Positions 8,487 to 18,830 of a stretch of 34,489 bases of DNA are shown piece by piece. A program made the translations under genes and the position numbers. Origin of the DNA: Parabacteroides sp. (GTDB taxonomy: Bacteria > Bacteroidota > Bacteroidia > Bacteroidales > Tannerellaceae); contig JAQVCX010000027.1 of assembly GCA_028689545.1 (NCBI GenBank), forward strand, positions 1 through 34,489, written 5' to 3'. Position 1 is the first letter of the stretch. Every line of letters starts with the position of its first letter. Under the pieces are notes generated by a model. That model did no database searches. It was not told where the DNA came from and saw only the letters and a list, made by a program, of their open reading frames with translations.

Positions 8487-11400
8487 ATGAGAAAACGAAT
8501 ACTGAAATATTTCATATGGATCGTTGTATTATTGTTTGGTGTCGGCTTGTATTCGCTGAATGCTGATTTCCTTGCGTATACATCGTCTTTGCCGGAATTG
8601 GAGTTGCTGGAAGCTCCGGAGGATACGATTCCTCCCCGCTATCCGGTGGCTAAAACGACACCGGAGGAATATCAAGATATCGTGAAGCAATCACCTGCCG
8701 ATTTGCGTGATCCGGAGAATGTCAAGACTTCGATTGAATATGATTTAAAGACGAATACGTATATTGTCCGTACGAAATTAGGTGATATGGAGATTGGTAC
8801 GCCGATGAGCTTAACTCCGGCGGAATACCAGGATTACTCTATGCAACAATCACTTCGTTCCTATTTCCGCCAAAAGAATGAGGAAGAATTTCAAAAAGCC
8901 ACGAATAAACAGTTCAACTTAACCGATATGCAGTTTAATATCGGTGCGGCGGAACGTATCTTCGGCCCTGGTGGAGTGCGTGTAAGGACACAAGGTTCGG
9001 CCGAGATCACTATGGGGTTGAAGACTAATAAGAATAATGATCCTTCTCTTCCGGAGCGTTCCCGTAAACGTACTTTCTTCAATTTTGACGAGAGTGTGCA
9101 GTTGAATGTACAAGCCTCGGTGGGTAGTAAGGTGAATTTCGGAATGAATTACAATACCGAGACCTCCTTTGATTTCGATTCCAAGAAATTGAAGTTGGCG
9201 TATACAGGCGAGGAGGATGAGATTATCAAATCGTTGGAGGCCGGTAACGTAAGTATGAATACCAGCAACTCCTTGATTAGTGGAGGTGCGGCTTTATTTG
9301 GTATGAAAGCGGATTTGCAGTTTGGCAAGTTGCGGGTAAACGCCTTGTTCGCTCAGCAGGAATCCGAATCCAAGACCGTTAGCTCTAAGGGGGGCGTACA
9401 GACGAAGCCTTTTGAGATCAAGGTGGATGAATACGATGAGAACCGTCACTTCTTCTTGGGCCATTACTTCTATGATAACTACGATAAGTTTATGGAATCT
9501 TTGCCTACCGTCACTTCTGGTATCGAGATCTCTAAGATAGAGGTTTGGGTAACCAATAAACGAGGTAATTATGATCAGTCACGCAATATCGTAGCTTTCA
9601 CCGATTTGGGAGAAAATGAGTCTCGTAATATCGGTAATACCGCGTTGGTTATGCCTTCCGGAACGGACAAACGTCCTAATAATTCGGCGAATAATTTATA
9701 TACGGCTTTAACCACTCAATTTACGGATGCCCGAAAGATAAGTATGGTTAATGATGCGTTGAAAGGCTCCATGGAGGGAGGACAGGATTTTGAGAAAATT
9801 GAAAGTGCCCGTTTACTGGAGTCTTCCGAGTATACATTGAATAAGAAACTGGGCTATATCTCTTTGAGGACCCAGTTGCAGGCAGATGAGGTGTTGGGTG
9901 TCGCTTTTAGTTTTATCTATAATGGTAAGACCTATCAGGTCGGTGAGTTCTCTACGGATAATAAGGAGAATACGAGCGACTGTATTTATGTGAAGTTGCT
10001 AAAGGGTATCACGATGTCGCCGGATATGATGTTCTGGGACTTGATGATGAAGAACGTATACTCGTTGGGCGCTTATTCGGTACAGAAAGAGAAGTTTAAA
10101 TTGAATATCACTTATCAAAGCGACTCTACCGGTACGTATGTAAACTATCTGCCGGAGGGCAATAGCGCAAATCAGATTTTGATTCGGGTATTGGGGCTGG
10201 ATCGTTTGGATACCTATGCCAATCCGAATCCGGATGGTTTCTTCGATTTTATTGATGGCTATACGATACAGGCGGAGACCGGTAAGATTATATTCCCTTG
10301 CGTACAACCTTTCGGCTCTAAATTGCGAGAAAAGGTAGGTAGTGCTTATGCCAGTAAATATGTATTCCAAGAGTTGTATGATTCAACGTTAACCGTTGCC
10401 CGCCAGATCGCCGAGAAAAATAAATTCCTTTTAAGCGGTGAGTATAAAGCCTCGTCGGGTTCGGAGCTCGACTTGGGAGCTACTAACGTGGCCCGGGGAT
10501 CCGTACGTGTTACTGCGGGAGGAGCTACTCTGACCGAGAATGTGGATTATACGGTAGATTACAGCTTGGGCCGTGTGACAATCTTGAATGAGAGCATCAT
10601 ATCTAGCGGAACACCTGTTAGCGTATCGTTGGAGAACCAATCGACGTTTAATATGCAGCGAAAGACGATGATCGGGTTAGACTTGAATTACCAGTTCAAT
10701 AAGGATTTCATGCTCGGTGCCACGGTTATGCATATGTCGGAAATGCCTCTTACGGTAAAAACCTCTTTGGGAGATGAGTCTATAAAGAACACTTTATGGG
10801 GCTTAAACACCTCTTATAAAACGGAGAGCCAGTGGTTGACAAACGTATTTGATAAGTTACCCTTGTTGACATTGACCAAACCTAGCCAGATCTCGTTCAA
10901 CGCGGAATTCGCTCATTTAATAGCGGGGCATTATGAGAATCAATATACGGGTGGTTACTCTTATTTGGATGACTTCGAGTCTACACAAAGTGGTATGGAT
11001 CTTTTGAATCCGTATGCTTGGAACTTGGCGACTACACCTTATGAAGATTCGAATCCTAAATTTCCCGAAGCGGAGAAGGTGAATGATATCGCTTATGGTA
11101 AAAACAGGGCATTGTTGGCGTGGTATACGGTAGACGGTATCTTCACACGCAAGAGTTCCTCTTCCCGTCCTCGACATCTTACGAATGATGATTTATCGAA
11201 TCACTACACCCGTGGAGTCAGTTATAAAGAGATCTTCCCGAATAAAGAGTTGGGAACCAATGATAATACGACTTTGCCCGTATTGAACCTCGCTTTTTAC
11301 CCGAATGAGCGTGGCCCGTATAACTTAGATTCGGAAAATGTAAATTCGGATGGTACATTGGGCAATCCTGAAAAACGTTGGGGCGGTGTAATGCGCAAGA

Positions 11401-14400
11401 TCGAGCCAAGCGATCTGGAATCTGCCAATTATGAATATATCGAATTCTGGCTGTTGGACCCGTATCTTGAGGACGAGACTTCCGAGGGAGGTGACTTATA
11501 CTTTAACTTGGGTGAGATTTCCGAGGATATCTTGAAAGATGAGAGGAAATTCTTTGAGAATGGTATGCCCGTGGATGGTGATATGTCGAAAGTTGATACG
11601 ACTGTTTGGGGTAAGGTTCCTCGTACGCAAAGTACGGGATATGCGTTTGATGCCCAAAATCGAGAACTGCAAGATGTCGGTTTGAATGGTCTCGCGACGG
11701 AAGAGGAGTTAACTTTCCCTACGTATGCGGATTATTTGAATAAATTGAGGGCGAAACTATCCGGTGAGACAGTCTCTAAGATGATGGATGATCCGTTTTC
11801 TCCTTTTAATGATCCTGCCGGGGATAATTATCACTATTTCCGTGGGGATGATTACGATACGAAGGAATTTGATATCTTATCTCGCTATAAACGATATAAC
11901 GGTACGGAGGGAAACTCGCAAGAATCCGATCAAAGATATGCTACAGCCGGAAAGAGTACACCGGACGTGGAAGATATTAATGGGGATAATACCTTGAATG
12001 AGACAGAGAAATATTTTGAGTACAAGATCTCTCTCCGTCCCAAAGATTTGCAGGTTGGCGTAAACAATATTGTTGATGAGCGTAATCCGGAAGTAACCTT
12101 GATGAATGGTAATAAGGAGAAAGTTAAATGGTATTTGTTTAAGATTCCTATTAAAGATTATGAGAAGAGGGTGGGAGCGATCCGGGATTTCAAGACCGTT
12201 CGTTTCATGCGTATGTATATGACAGGATTCCGCAAGTCTACGGTTTTACGTTTCGGTGCCTTAGAATTGGTTCGTGGTGATTGGCGTACTTATGCGCAAG
12301 ATTTGTCAAATCCGCTTATACCGTCTAAGTCTGATGGACAGATCGTCGTATCCTCCGTAAATATAGAGGAGAACGGGCAGCGTCAGCCGGTCAACTACGT
12401 GTTGCCTCCGGGCATCAGCCGTATGTTCGATTCCAGTCAGCCTCAGTTGCTTCAACAGAATGAGCAGGCATTGTCTATGAAGATAACGGATTTATCTCCC
12501 GCGGACGCACGTGCGGTTTATAAATCTACCGCTTATGACCTTCGTCGGTATAAACGATTACAAATGTTCGCCCATGCGGAAGCGCCGATTGATGAGAGCA
12601 AGACTTTGTCGAATGGCGATTTCTCTGTATTTATTCGTTTAGGTTCCGACTATAAGAATAATTATTACGAGTATGAGGTACCTTTGGATCTGACTCCCCA
12701 TAGTACGATTCTTTATAACACGAACAATAGCGTGGATCAAGAGAAAGTATGGCCTCTAAATAATACGTTGAATTTCGGGCTGGAGATTCTAACCGACTTG
12801 AAGTTGGAGCGGAATAAACTAAAACGTCAAGGACAGGGAAATATAAGCTACCAAAAGGTTTATTCGAAAAATGATCCGGATAATACCCGTAATAAAATCA
12901 GTATCATCGGTAACCCAAGCTTAGCGGAGGTGAAAGTGATCATGATCGGCGTACGTAATAATACGGGTGATATCAAGAGCGGTGAGGTTTGGGTAAACGA
13001 ACTTCGTATGACCGATTTTGACGAGAAAGGCGGTTGGGCCGCTAACGCGAACTTGAACGTCGCCCTGTCTGATTTGGGTACGGTCAATGTAAGTGGACGA
13101 ATGGAGACCGCTGGTTTTGGCGCATTGGACCAATCGCTGGCCGAGCGTCGTATGGATGATTATTCGCAATATAGTGTAGCGACCTCGATTGAGCTAGGTA
13201 AGTTGTTCCCGGAGAAGGCTAAGGTTAGCGTACCTTTCTACTATGCTTATTCGAAAGAGACGACAACTCCCGAGTACGATCCGTTGAATGAGGATATCAA
13301 GCTTTCAGACGCTTTGGATGCGGTAGAGACCCAAGCCGAGAAAGATTCCATCAAGAATTATTCTTTAGATCAAACGACGATTAAGAGTGTCTCTTTCAAT
13401 AACGTGAAGGTGGATATCCGTAGCAAGAATCCGATGCCGTATGATCCGGCGAACTTCTCCTTAGGTTACTCTTATAGCCAGAATAGCAAGAAGAATCCGG
13501 AGACTGAATATGAGACAACGAAGGATTACCGGGGTAATTTCGCTTATAATTATACACCTTACGTGAAACCGCTCAGGCCATTCGAGAAGATAAAGAATAA
13601 TAATGGATATACGAAATACATCAAGCAATTCGGATTGAATTATGTCCCGTCGAATATCAGTTTCCAGACGGCGATGATGCGGAATTACTACGAGATTAAG
13701 CTAAGGGATTTGACAAGTTCTACCGGTGGAGGCAACCAATTGCTCTCCTTTAGTCACAATTTCTTGTGGGATCGTGCTTTTAGTTTGCGTTGGGACTTTA
13801 CGAATAATCTGAGCATGACGTTTACCTCTGGTACGAACGCTCGTATCGAGGAGCCAAATGTTCAAGTTAATAAGACGTTGAATCCGGATGATTATCAGGT
13901 CTGGAAAGATTCCGTGAAGCAAAGTATCCGTGATATGGGTACTCCGTTGAAATATGACCAAACGTTTAATGTCACTTGGAATATGCCCTTGCAATTCATA
14001 CCGGCATTAGATTGGGTAAACAGTTCGTTGACTTATAATGCCACGTACAACTGGGATCGCGGGGCCAATGTCGCCAGTGTTGAGTTGGAACAGGGGAATA
14101 TAATAAAGAACCAGCGTCAGTTTGACTGGCAGGGTAGTTTCAATTTGCAGTCATTGTACAATAAGAATAAATATCTGAAGAAGATCAACCAGAAGTTTAT
14201 GGCCTCTTCTCGGACGAATGCCCGCCAGCCCGAGAAAAAGAAGAAAGAGGTGAAGCTGGAGAAAGAGATCCAATTGAGCCCGGATAGTGGAACGATCGTG
14301 CAGCATGGAATGTTTACGAAGAAGGTCCGTATCAGGGCACGTGGAGCGGATGGAAAGGTTTATTCAATTAAATATAAGCCGATCAATTACGCCCAGGTCA

Positions 14401-15905
14401 TGATCTTGAATAAAGATACGGCTCATTTGAAGCTGACAATTGTGCCCGGTCCTCAGCCTTTGGAGGGAACCTTGACGAAAGCCGCCGAATATAGTAGCCG
14501 TTTCTTGATGATGGTACGCCGGGTAAACATACAATATTCGTTGGTAGACGGTATGATGCTGAGCGGTTACGCTCCGGAGGTTGGCGATATGTTCGGGCAA
14601 CGGCGTACAGGTACTTTGGCTCCGGGACTTGGTTTTGCTTTTGGAGCGGTAAGAAGGAGCTTTATCGATGAGGCGGACGAGCGGGGCTGGTTGGTAAAGA
14701 ATGAGAATATGACGACTCCCGCCATGATCAATAGCACGAAGAACCTTACGATCCGTGCGAACCTAGAGCCTATAGCCGGCTTGAAGATCGATTTGAACGC
14801 GAACCGGGTAGATACCCGTAGTACCGATATCTATTATATGCAAGACGGTATGCCCGAGCAGATGGGAGGTAGCTTTACGATGACAACGATCGCCTTGGGT
14901 AGCGCTTTCGGTGGTAGCGGAAACGCTAATAACGGTTATTCCTCGAAAGCGTTCGACAATTTTATCGCTCACCGTAGTGTAATTGCCCAACGCCTGACGG
15001 ATACCTATTCCGGTACGGTTTATCCGAGTTCCGGATTTATGGCGGGGCATGCTTTAGCGGGAAAAACGTATGATCCAGCCGTAGGGGGAGGGGTGAGCCT
15101 AAACTCTATGGAGGTATTGGTTCCTGCTTTCTTGGCGGCTTATACGGGCAAGAATCCGAATAAGGTCGGTTTGTCTGCTTTCCCGTCCGTTAAGAGTTTG
15201 CTACCGAACTGGCGTATTACGTATGATGGCTTAATCCGTATCCCGGTGATCCGCAAATATTTTAAGAGCATGATGTTGAGTCATCAATATCGTTGTTCTT
15301 ATAGCGTGGGGGCGTTTTCCTCCTTTTTGGATTGGGTAGATGCCGGGCAGGATGGTCTGGGATATATCCGCGATATCCAGACCGGTAATCCTACGCCGTC
15401 GTCTCCTTATGATATAGCGGCCGTGAGTATCACGGAGGGATTCAGCCCGTTGTTTGGCGTAGACGCTACCTTATTGAATAATATAACCGGTAAATTAGAG
15501 TTGCGCAAGACTCGTAACTTAAGCTTGAATATTTCCTCTTACCAATTGGTGGAAGCGCTTTCCAACGAGTTCGTGATAGGAGTGGGATATAAGTTGACCG
15601 AGTTTAATAAGGTGCTGAAAATGAAAAAGACACGTGATTTCAGTAATGACCTTACGATCCGCTTGGATTTCTCTTACCGTAAGATGCAATCGTTGATCCG
15701 TAAGATTGAGGAGCAGTTTACGCAGGCTACCAGCGGGAATGTCGCCAAGACCATCCAGTTCTCCGCGGATTACGGGTTAAGTCGTGCCTTGACATTGAGA
15801 GCTTTCTATGATTTACAGATCAATGAGCCGATCGTGTCAACTTCTTCTTACCCGACTTCGAACTCAAACTATGGTATTAGTCTACGGTTCTCGTTAGCGC
15901 AATAA
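8487..15905 (+). CDS. sprA: Type IX secretion system outer-membrane translocon SprA (Sov)
   Basis: A 2472-residue protein, within the size range of Flavobacterium SprA and Porphyromonas Sov (about 2400-2500), the giant single-chain beta-barrel that forms the T9SS pore in the outer membrane. It starts with a membrane-targeting segment (KRILKYFIWIVVLLFGVGLYSLNA). The following region has DMQFNIGAAERIFGPGGVRVRTQGSAE-type sequence, the SprA N-terminal pattern, and later parts alternate aromatic/polar barrel strands with long soluble loops. A lysine-rich stretch near residue 1915 (EKKKKEVKLEKE) marks a break between barrel regions. The chain ends in YGISLRFSLAQ, a barrel-like terminal strand. ATG 8487 is preceded by GAGG. 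No frame break is seen over 7.4 kb. Other T9SS components are not in this window, though a candidate small CTD protein is. Confidence 0.95.
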   Translation: MRKRILKYFIWIVVLLFGVGLYSLNADFLAYTSSLPELELLEAPEDTIPPRYPVAKTTPEEYQDIVKQSPADLRDPENVKTSIEYDLKTNTYIVRTKLGDMEIGTPMSLTPAEYQDYSMQQSLRSYFRQKNEEEFQKATNKQFNLTDMQFNIGAAERIFGPGGVRVRTQGSAEITMGLKTNKNNDPSLPERSRKRTFFNFDESVQLNVQASVGSKVNFGMNYNTETSFDFDSKKLKLAYTGEEDEIIKSLEAGNVSMNTSNSLISGGAALFGMKADLQFGKLRVNALFAQQESESKTVSSKGGVQTKPFEIKVDEYDENRHFFLGHYFYDNYDKFMESLPTVTSGIEISKIEVWVTNKRGNYDQSRNIVAFTDLGENESRNIGNTALVMPSGTDKRPNNSANNLYTALTTQFTDARKISMVNDALKGSMEGGQDFEKIESARLLESSEYTLNKKLGYISLRTQLQADEVLGVAFSFIYNGKTYQVGEFSTDNKENTSDCIYVKLLKGITMSPDMMFWDLMMKNVYSLGAYSVQKEKFKLNITYQSDSTGTYVNYLPEGNSANQILIRVLGLDRLDTYANPNPDGFFDFIDGYTIQAETGKIIFPCVQPFGSKLREKVGSAYASKYVFQELYDSTLTVARQIAEKNKFLLSGEYKASSGSELDLGATNVARGSVRVTAGGATLTENVDYTVDYSLGRVTILNESIISSGTPVSVSLENQSTFNMQRKTMIGLDLNYQFNKDFMLGATVMHMSEMPLTVKTSLGDESIKNTLWGLNTSYKTESQWLTNVFDKLPLLTLTKPSQISFNAEFAHLIAGHYENQYTGGYSYLDDFESTQSGMDLLNPYAWNLATTPYEDSNPKFPEAEKVNDIAYGKNRALLAWYTVDGIFTRKSSSSRPRHLTNDDLSNHYTRGVSYKEIFPNKELGTNDNTTLPVLNLAFYPNERGPYNLDSENVNSDGTLGNPEKRWGGVMRKIEPSDLESANYEYIEFWLLDPYLEDETSEGGDLYFNLGEISEDILKDERKFFENGMPVDGDMSKVDTTVWGKVPRTQSTGYAFDAQNRELQDVGLNGLATEEELTFPTYADYLNKLRAKLSGETVSKMMDDPFSPFNDPAGDNYHYFRGDDYDTKEFDILSRYKRYNGTEGNSQESDQRYATAGKSTPDVEDINGDNTLNETEKYFEYKISLRPKDLQVGVNNIVDERNPEVTLMNGNKEKVKWYLFKIPIKDYEKRVGAIRDFKTVRFMRMYMTGFRKSTVLRFGALELVRGDWRTYAQDLSNPLIPSKSDGQIVVSSVNIEENGQRQPVNYVLPPGISRMFDSSQPQLLQQNEQALSMKITDLSPADARAVYKSTAYDLRRYKRLQMFAHAEAPIDESKTLSNGDFSVFIRLGSDYKNNYYEYEVPLDLTPHSTILYNTNNSVDQEKVWPLNNTLNFGLEILTDLKLERNKLKRQGQGNISYQKVYSKNDPDNTRNKISIIGNPSLAEVKVIMIGVRNNTGDIKSGEVWVNELRMTDFDEKGGWAANANLNVALSDLGTVNVSGRMETAGFGALDQSLAERRMDDYSQYSVATSIELGKLFPEKAKVSVPFYYAYSKETTTPEYDPLNEDIKLSDALDAVETQAEKDSIKNYSLDQTTIKSVSFNNVKVDIRSKNPMPYDPANFSLGYSYSQNSKKNPETEYETTKDYRGNFAYNYTPYVKPLRPFEKIKNNNGYTKYIKQFGLNYVPSNISFQTAMMRNYYEIKLRDLTSSTGGGNQLLSFSHNFLWDRAFSLRWDFTNNLSMTFTSGTNARIEEPNVQVNKTLNPDDYQVWKDSVKQSIRDMGTPLKYDQTFNVTWNMPLQFIPALDWVNSSLTYNATYNWDRGANVASVELEQGNIIKNQRQFDWQGSFNLQSLYNKNKYLKKINQKFMASSRTNARQPEKKKKEVKLEKEIQLSPDSGTIVQHGMFTKKVRIRARGADGKVYSIKYKPINYAQVMILNKDTAHLKLTIVPGPQPLEGTLTKAAEYSSRFLMMVRRVNIQYSLVDGMMLSGYAPEVGDMFGQRRTGTLAPGLGFAFGAVRRSFIDEADERGWLVKNENMTTPAMINSTKNLTIRANLEPIAGLKIDLNANRVDTRSTDIYYMQDGMPEQMGGSFTMTTIALGSAFGGSGNANNGYSSKAFDNFIAHRSVIAQRLTDTYSGTVYPSSGFMAGHALAGKTYDPAVGGGVSLNSMEVLVPAFLAAYTGKNPNKVGLSAFPSVKSLLPNWRITYDGLIRIPVIRKYFKSMMLSHQYRCSYSVGAFSSFLDWVDAGQDGLGYIRDIQTGNPTPSSPYDIAAVSITEGFSPLFGVDATLLNNITGKLELRKTRNLSLNISSYQLVEALSNEFVIGVGYKLTEFNKVLKMKKTRDFSNDLTIRLDFSYRKMQSLIRKIEEQFTQATSGNVAKTIQFSADYGLSRALTLRAFYDLQINEPIVSTSSYPTSNSNYGISLRFSLAQ

Positions 15906-15923
15906 AAAGAGTATAGTCTATTT

Positions 15924-15950
15924 ACAGGACATCTTGGTCTGTTTTTAAAT
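15924..15950 (+). terminator. Possible terminator after sprA
   Basis: ACAGGAC (15924-15930) pairs with GTCTGT (15937-15942) with one bulged G and a short loop, followed by TTTTAAAT. It lies 18 bp after the sprA stop. The stem is short, so this is tentative. Confidence 0.35.
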
Positions 15951-15979
15951 GCCCTGTCTATCGATATGGAATAAACCTT

Positions 15980-15987
15980 TATATTTG
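15980..15987 (+). promoter_or_regulatory. -7 box of the TonB-dependent receptor gene
   Basis: TATATTTG fits TAnnTTTG and sits 20 bp before the ATG at 16007, so the leader would be about 13 nt. The GTG at 15989 would fall between box and start of transcription and is rejected as a start. Confidence 0.5.
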
Positions 15988-16006
15988 CGTGAAATATAAT
16001 TTGGAT

Positions 16007-18721
16007 ATGAAGAATACTTACAAATTGATATTATTTCTTCTCCTGATAGCCCATGCCTCTTTCGGTCAAGACGTGAAAGGGCATATTAAGGACGCGGAGA
16101 GCAAGGACGCTTTAGCCGGAGTGAACGTTTATTACAAGGACAAAGGGGGTACGAGAGGAACCGTGTCTGATATAAACGGTTATTATGAGCTGAAAGTGAC
16201 GGATGGCGACGCGGTATTGACTTTTAGCTATCTGGGATATGAAACATTGAGCGTTCCCGTGAAAATAGATCCGGGAGAGTTCTTGACACACGACGTATCC
16301 TTGCGAACAAACTCAAACATGATGGACGAGGTGGTCGTGAGCGTCGGGCGTTATGAGCAAAAGCTAAGCGATATTACCGTCTCTATGGAATTGCTGAAAG
16401 CGAAAGATATCACTCGCCAGTCCCCGAAAGATTTAACGGATGTACTGAAGAATATCTCCGGTGTAGACGTAACGGACCGGCAACCTTCCGTACGGGGTGG
16501 TACGGGATGGACCTATGGGGTGGGTAGCCGTTGCTTGATTTTGGTGGACGGGATGTCGGTGCTAACTCCGGGCTCCGGCGAGATAAACTGGAATATGATC
16601 CCGATGGAGAACGTCGATCAAGTAGAGGTGCTGAAAGGGGCTTCTTCCGTATTATATGGCTCTTCTGCCTTGAATGGTTTGATTCACGTGAAAACGAAAC
16701 GCCCCGGATTGGATCCGGTAACGCGGGTGAACGTACAAGGAGGATTGTATGGAAAGCCACGCCAAGACGGGACCCCTTTATATGGAGGCTTGGATCTCTC
16801 TCATTCCCGTAGGATCCAGAACTTTGATTTGACAGTGGGCGCTAATACGTTCTTGGACGACGGGTATCGGCAGGACAATTACAACCGCCGTGTCCGGGTC
16901 GGTGGGAATCTTACGTATCACGATCCCCGGGTACAAGGGTTGAACTATGGCGTAAACGTGAATTACTTGTATAACGATTATACCGGTTTCTTTATCTGGC
17001 GCTCTCCGGAGGAGCCTTACATTCAATCTCCGCTGGCGAATATGGGCCGCCGTGAGAATACATTTTATATAGATCCCTTCTTGAATTATACGAATTCGGA
17101 AAAAGGGACGACCCATCGTTTCAAGGGGCGTTTCTTCCATCGGGGAAGCCGTATCATCACGCATACTACGGATAAGTCTCTTTTTGACATAACGAACAAT
17201 ATGGGGTTTGATATCTCTTCCGTCCCGGAGATTATCAATATGGCGCAGAACTGGCAAACCGACTTATTGCCGACCTTCTTACCGTATTTGCCGGAGGTGA
17301 TGAACGGGAAGGTTAGCGGCTTGATGGGGGAATTGGGTAAGCTGGGAAATCATTTTTTCCCGACAGCTACCTCGGCGGATTATATGGACTTGATCTCTTG
17401 GGTGATGGGACGTACTCCGCTACCCGATAAGAATAACGTGGGGGCTTGGCTGGTAGATGCCATGAAGCCAATGGAGAAAAAGACGCCGGAGGCTATGGAT
17501 CATACCTATTCCTATAATCTGGATTACCAGTTCAGCAAGAAGTTTGATCATTCGCGACTTACGGTTGGAGGTACTTATGAGCGTATCCATGCGGATTCGA
17601 AGGTGAGCGGACAGCATAGTAGCGACAATGTGGCTACTTTCCTGCAATATGATCATACGTTTATCGATCGTTTGAACGTCTCGGTCGGTGTTCGTCTGGA
17701 GTATTACCGGGTGGATGATTTCTACCGGGAAGCGGAGACGAGGATTTTCGGGGCGAAGGTCCCGGTAAAACCGGTTTTCCGTGGAGGTTTGAATTATGAG
17801 TTGGGTGAGTATAGTTTTATCCGGGCTTCTTTCGGACAGGGATACCGTTATCCGTCCGTTACGGAGAAGTTTATCTTGAAGGATATCGGAGGTGTGGGAG
17901 CTTTCCCGAACGCTGAATTGAAGGCGGAGCAAGGCTATAACGCCGAGCTGGGTTTCAAGCAAGGCTATAGGCTTGGCAATTTGAAGGGCTTTATCGATGT
18001 GGCTGGCTTCTATACCCGTTACAAGGATATGATCGAGTTCCGTTTCGGCTTGTTTAATAATAAGACATTCGATTATATTGATGGGCTTTCCAAGTTATTC
18101 AACGCGTTCTCTAGTGGCGACGGCTTAGGGATCGGCGCTCAGTTCACGAACGTAGGCCGGGCGGAGATTTATGGGGTGGATTTGTCTACCTCGGGTGTGT
18201 ATGAGTTTAACCGGGATACTCGTCTGGCGTATACTTTGGGGTATGTTTATACGAATCCGATCGATATGGATGTGGATTCGCGGAACGCGGAGGAGGAAGC
18301 GAATGACGACTTAATGGCGATGCGTTCGAAATCGAATGACAGCAAGTATTTAAAATATCGCCAGAAACATTCTGTGAAGGGGGTATTCGACCTGGAATGG
18401 AAGCGGTTTAATATCGGAACGAATCTGTCATGGAAGAGCAAGACCTTGGCGGTCGATTATTTCATGGTCGATGAGCGTACGAAAGCGGAGCCTAACCTTA
18501 TGGATTATATGCGTTCGATGCTATTCGGAGACTTGCATGATTATTGGGCGGAGAACAATAAAGGATATTTCGTCATGGATATGCGTGTCGGGATGAAAGT
18601 GACGAAGAATATCCAGGTGCAAGGACTGGTGAACAACCTCTTGAATAAGCGTTATAGCAGTCGCCCGATGGATGTAGGCGCACCCCGTACTTTCATCCTG
18701 CAAGTAGGAGCCAATTTCTGA
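16007..18721 (+). CDS. TonB-dependent outer-membrane receptor with carboxypeptidase-regulatory-like domain
   Basis: A 904-residue outer-membrane receptor. In order: signal peptide (about 1-20, ending HASFGQ); a carboxypeptidase-D regulatory-like domain (about 21-95, DVKGHIKDAESKDALAGVNVYY through GYETLSVPV); a TonB-box-like MDEVVVSVGR; the plug domain with ISGVDVTDRQPSVRGG, LILVDGM and VEVLKGASSVLYGSSALNGLIHVKTKRPG; then a barrel ending in FILQVGANF with a C-terminal Phe, which favours outer-membrane assembly. The proteins imports a ligand using TonB energy. The ligand is unknown: there is no SusD partner next to it, so it is not a typical SusC polysaccharide importer, and iron or cofactor uptake is possible. 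It has its own promoter, and its 3' end faces the YgjP-like gene across a REP-type element. Confidence 0.9.
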   Translation: MKNTYKLILFLLLIAHASFGQDVKGHIKDAESKDALAGVNVYYKDKGGTRGTVSDINGYYELKVTDGDAVLTFSYLGYETLSVPVKIDPGEFLTHDVSLRTNSNMMDEVVVSVGRYEQKLSDITVSMELLKAKDITRQSPKDLTDVLKNISGVDVTDRQPSVRGGTGWTYGVGSRCLILVDGMSVLTPGSGEINWNMIPMENVDQVEVLKGASSVLYGSSALNGLIHVKTKRPGLDPVTRVNVQGGLYGKPRQDGTPLYGGLDLSHSRRIQNFDLTVGANTFLDDGYRQDNYNRRVRVGGNLTYHDPRVQGLNYGVNVNYLYNDYTGFFIWRSPEEPYIQSPLANMGRRENTFYIDPFLNYTNSEKGTTHRFKGRFFHRGSRIITHTTDKSLFDITNNMGFDISSVPEIINMAQNWQTDLLPTFLPYLPEVMNGKVSGLMGELGKLGNHFFPTATSADYMDLISWVMGRTPLPDKNNVGAWLVDAMKPMEKKTPEAMDHTYSYNLDYQFSKKFDHSRLTVGGTYERIHADSKVSGQHSSDNVATFLQYDHTFIDRLNVSVGVRLEYYRVDDFYREAETRIFGAKVPVKPVFRGGLNYELGEYSFIRASFGQGYRYPSVTEKFILKDIGGVGAFPNAELKAEQGYNAELGFKQGYRLGNLKGFIDVAGFYTRYKDMIEFRFGLFNNKTFDYIDGLSKLFNAFSSGDGLGIGAQFTNVGRAEIYGVDLSTSGVYEFNRDTRLAYTLGYVYTNPIDMDVDSRNAEEEANDDLMAMRSKSNDSKYLKYRQKHSVKGVFDLEWKRFNIGTNLSWKSKTLAVDYFMVDERTKAEPNLMDYMRSMLFGDLHDYWAENNKGYFVMDMRVGMKVTKNIQVQGLVNNLLNKRYSSRPMDVGAPRTFILQVGANF

Positions 18722-18733
18722 CAATTTTACCTA

Positions 18734-18830
18734 GTTGTAGAGACGGGGCGTGCCCCGTCTCATCCCCTCAAAATGGTAATAGGAAATACCTTCAGACGGT
18801 GGGAGACGGGGCACGCCCCGTCTCTACAAC
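18734..18830. repeat. REPIN/BIME-like inverted pair of GTAG-headed palindromes, copy 1
   Basis: Two perfectly complementary 28-bp arms (18734-18761 and 18803-18830) face each other across a 41-bp centre. Each arm reads outside to inside GTTGTAG, then a palindrome of GAGACGGGG and CCCCGTCTC around CGTG. The GTAG head before a GC-rich hairpin is the hallmark described for REP sequences mobilised by TnpA-REP (RAYT) enzymes. The centre has a small stem GGTA/TACC (18775-18778 with 18787-18790). The element fills nearly the whole gap between two convergent genes, and the last two codons of the minus-strand gene lie in its right arm. A second copy is at 34313-34409. Confidence 0.9.

Noticed and set aside
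18734-18830. Ordinary rho-independent terminator
   Set aside because: The 28-bp arms are each palindromic, identical in a second copy 15.6 kb away and lack T-runs, which points to a dispersed element; it may still terminate transcription.
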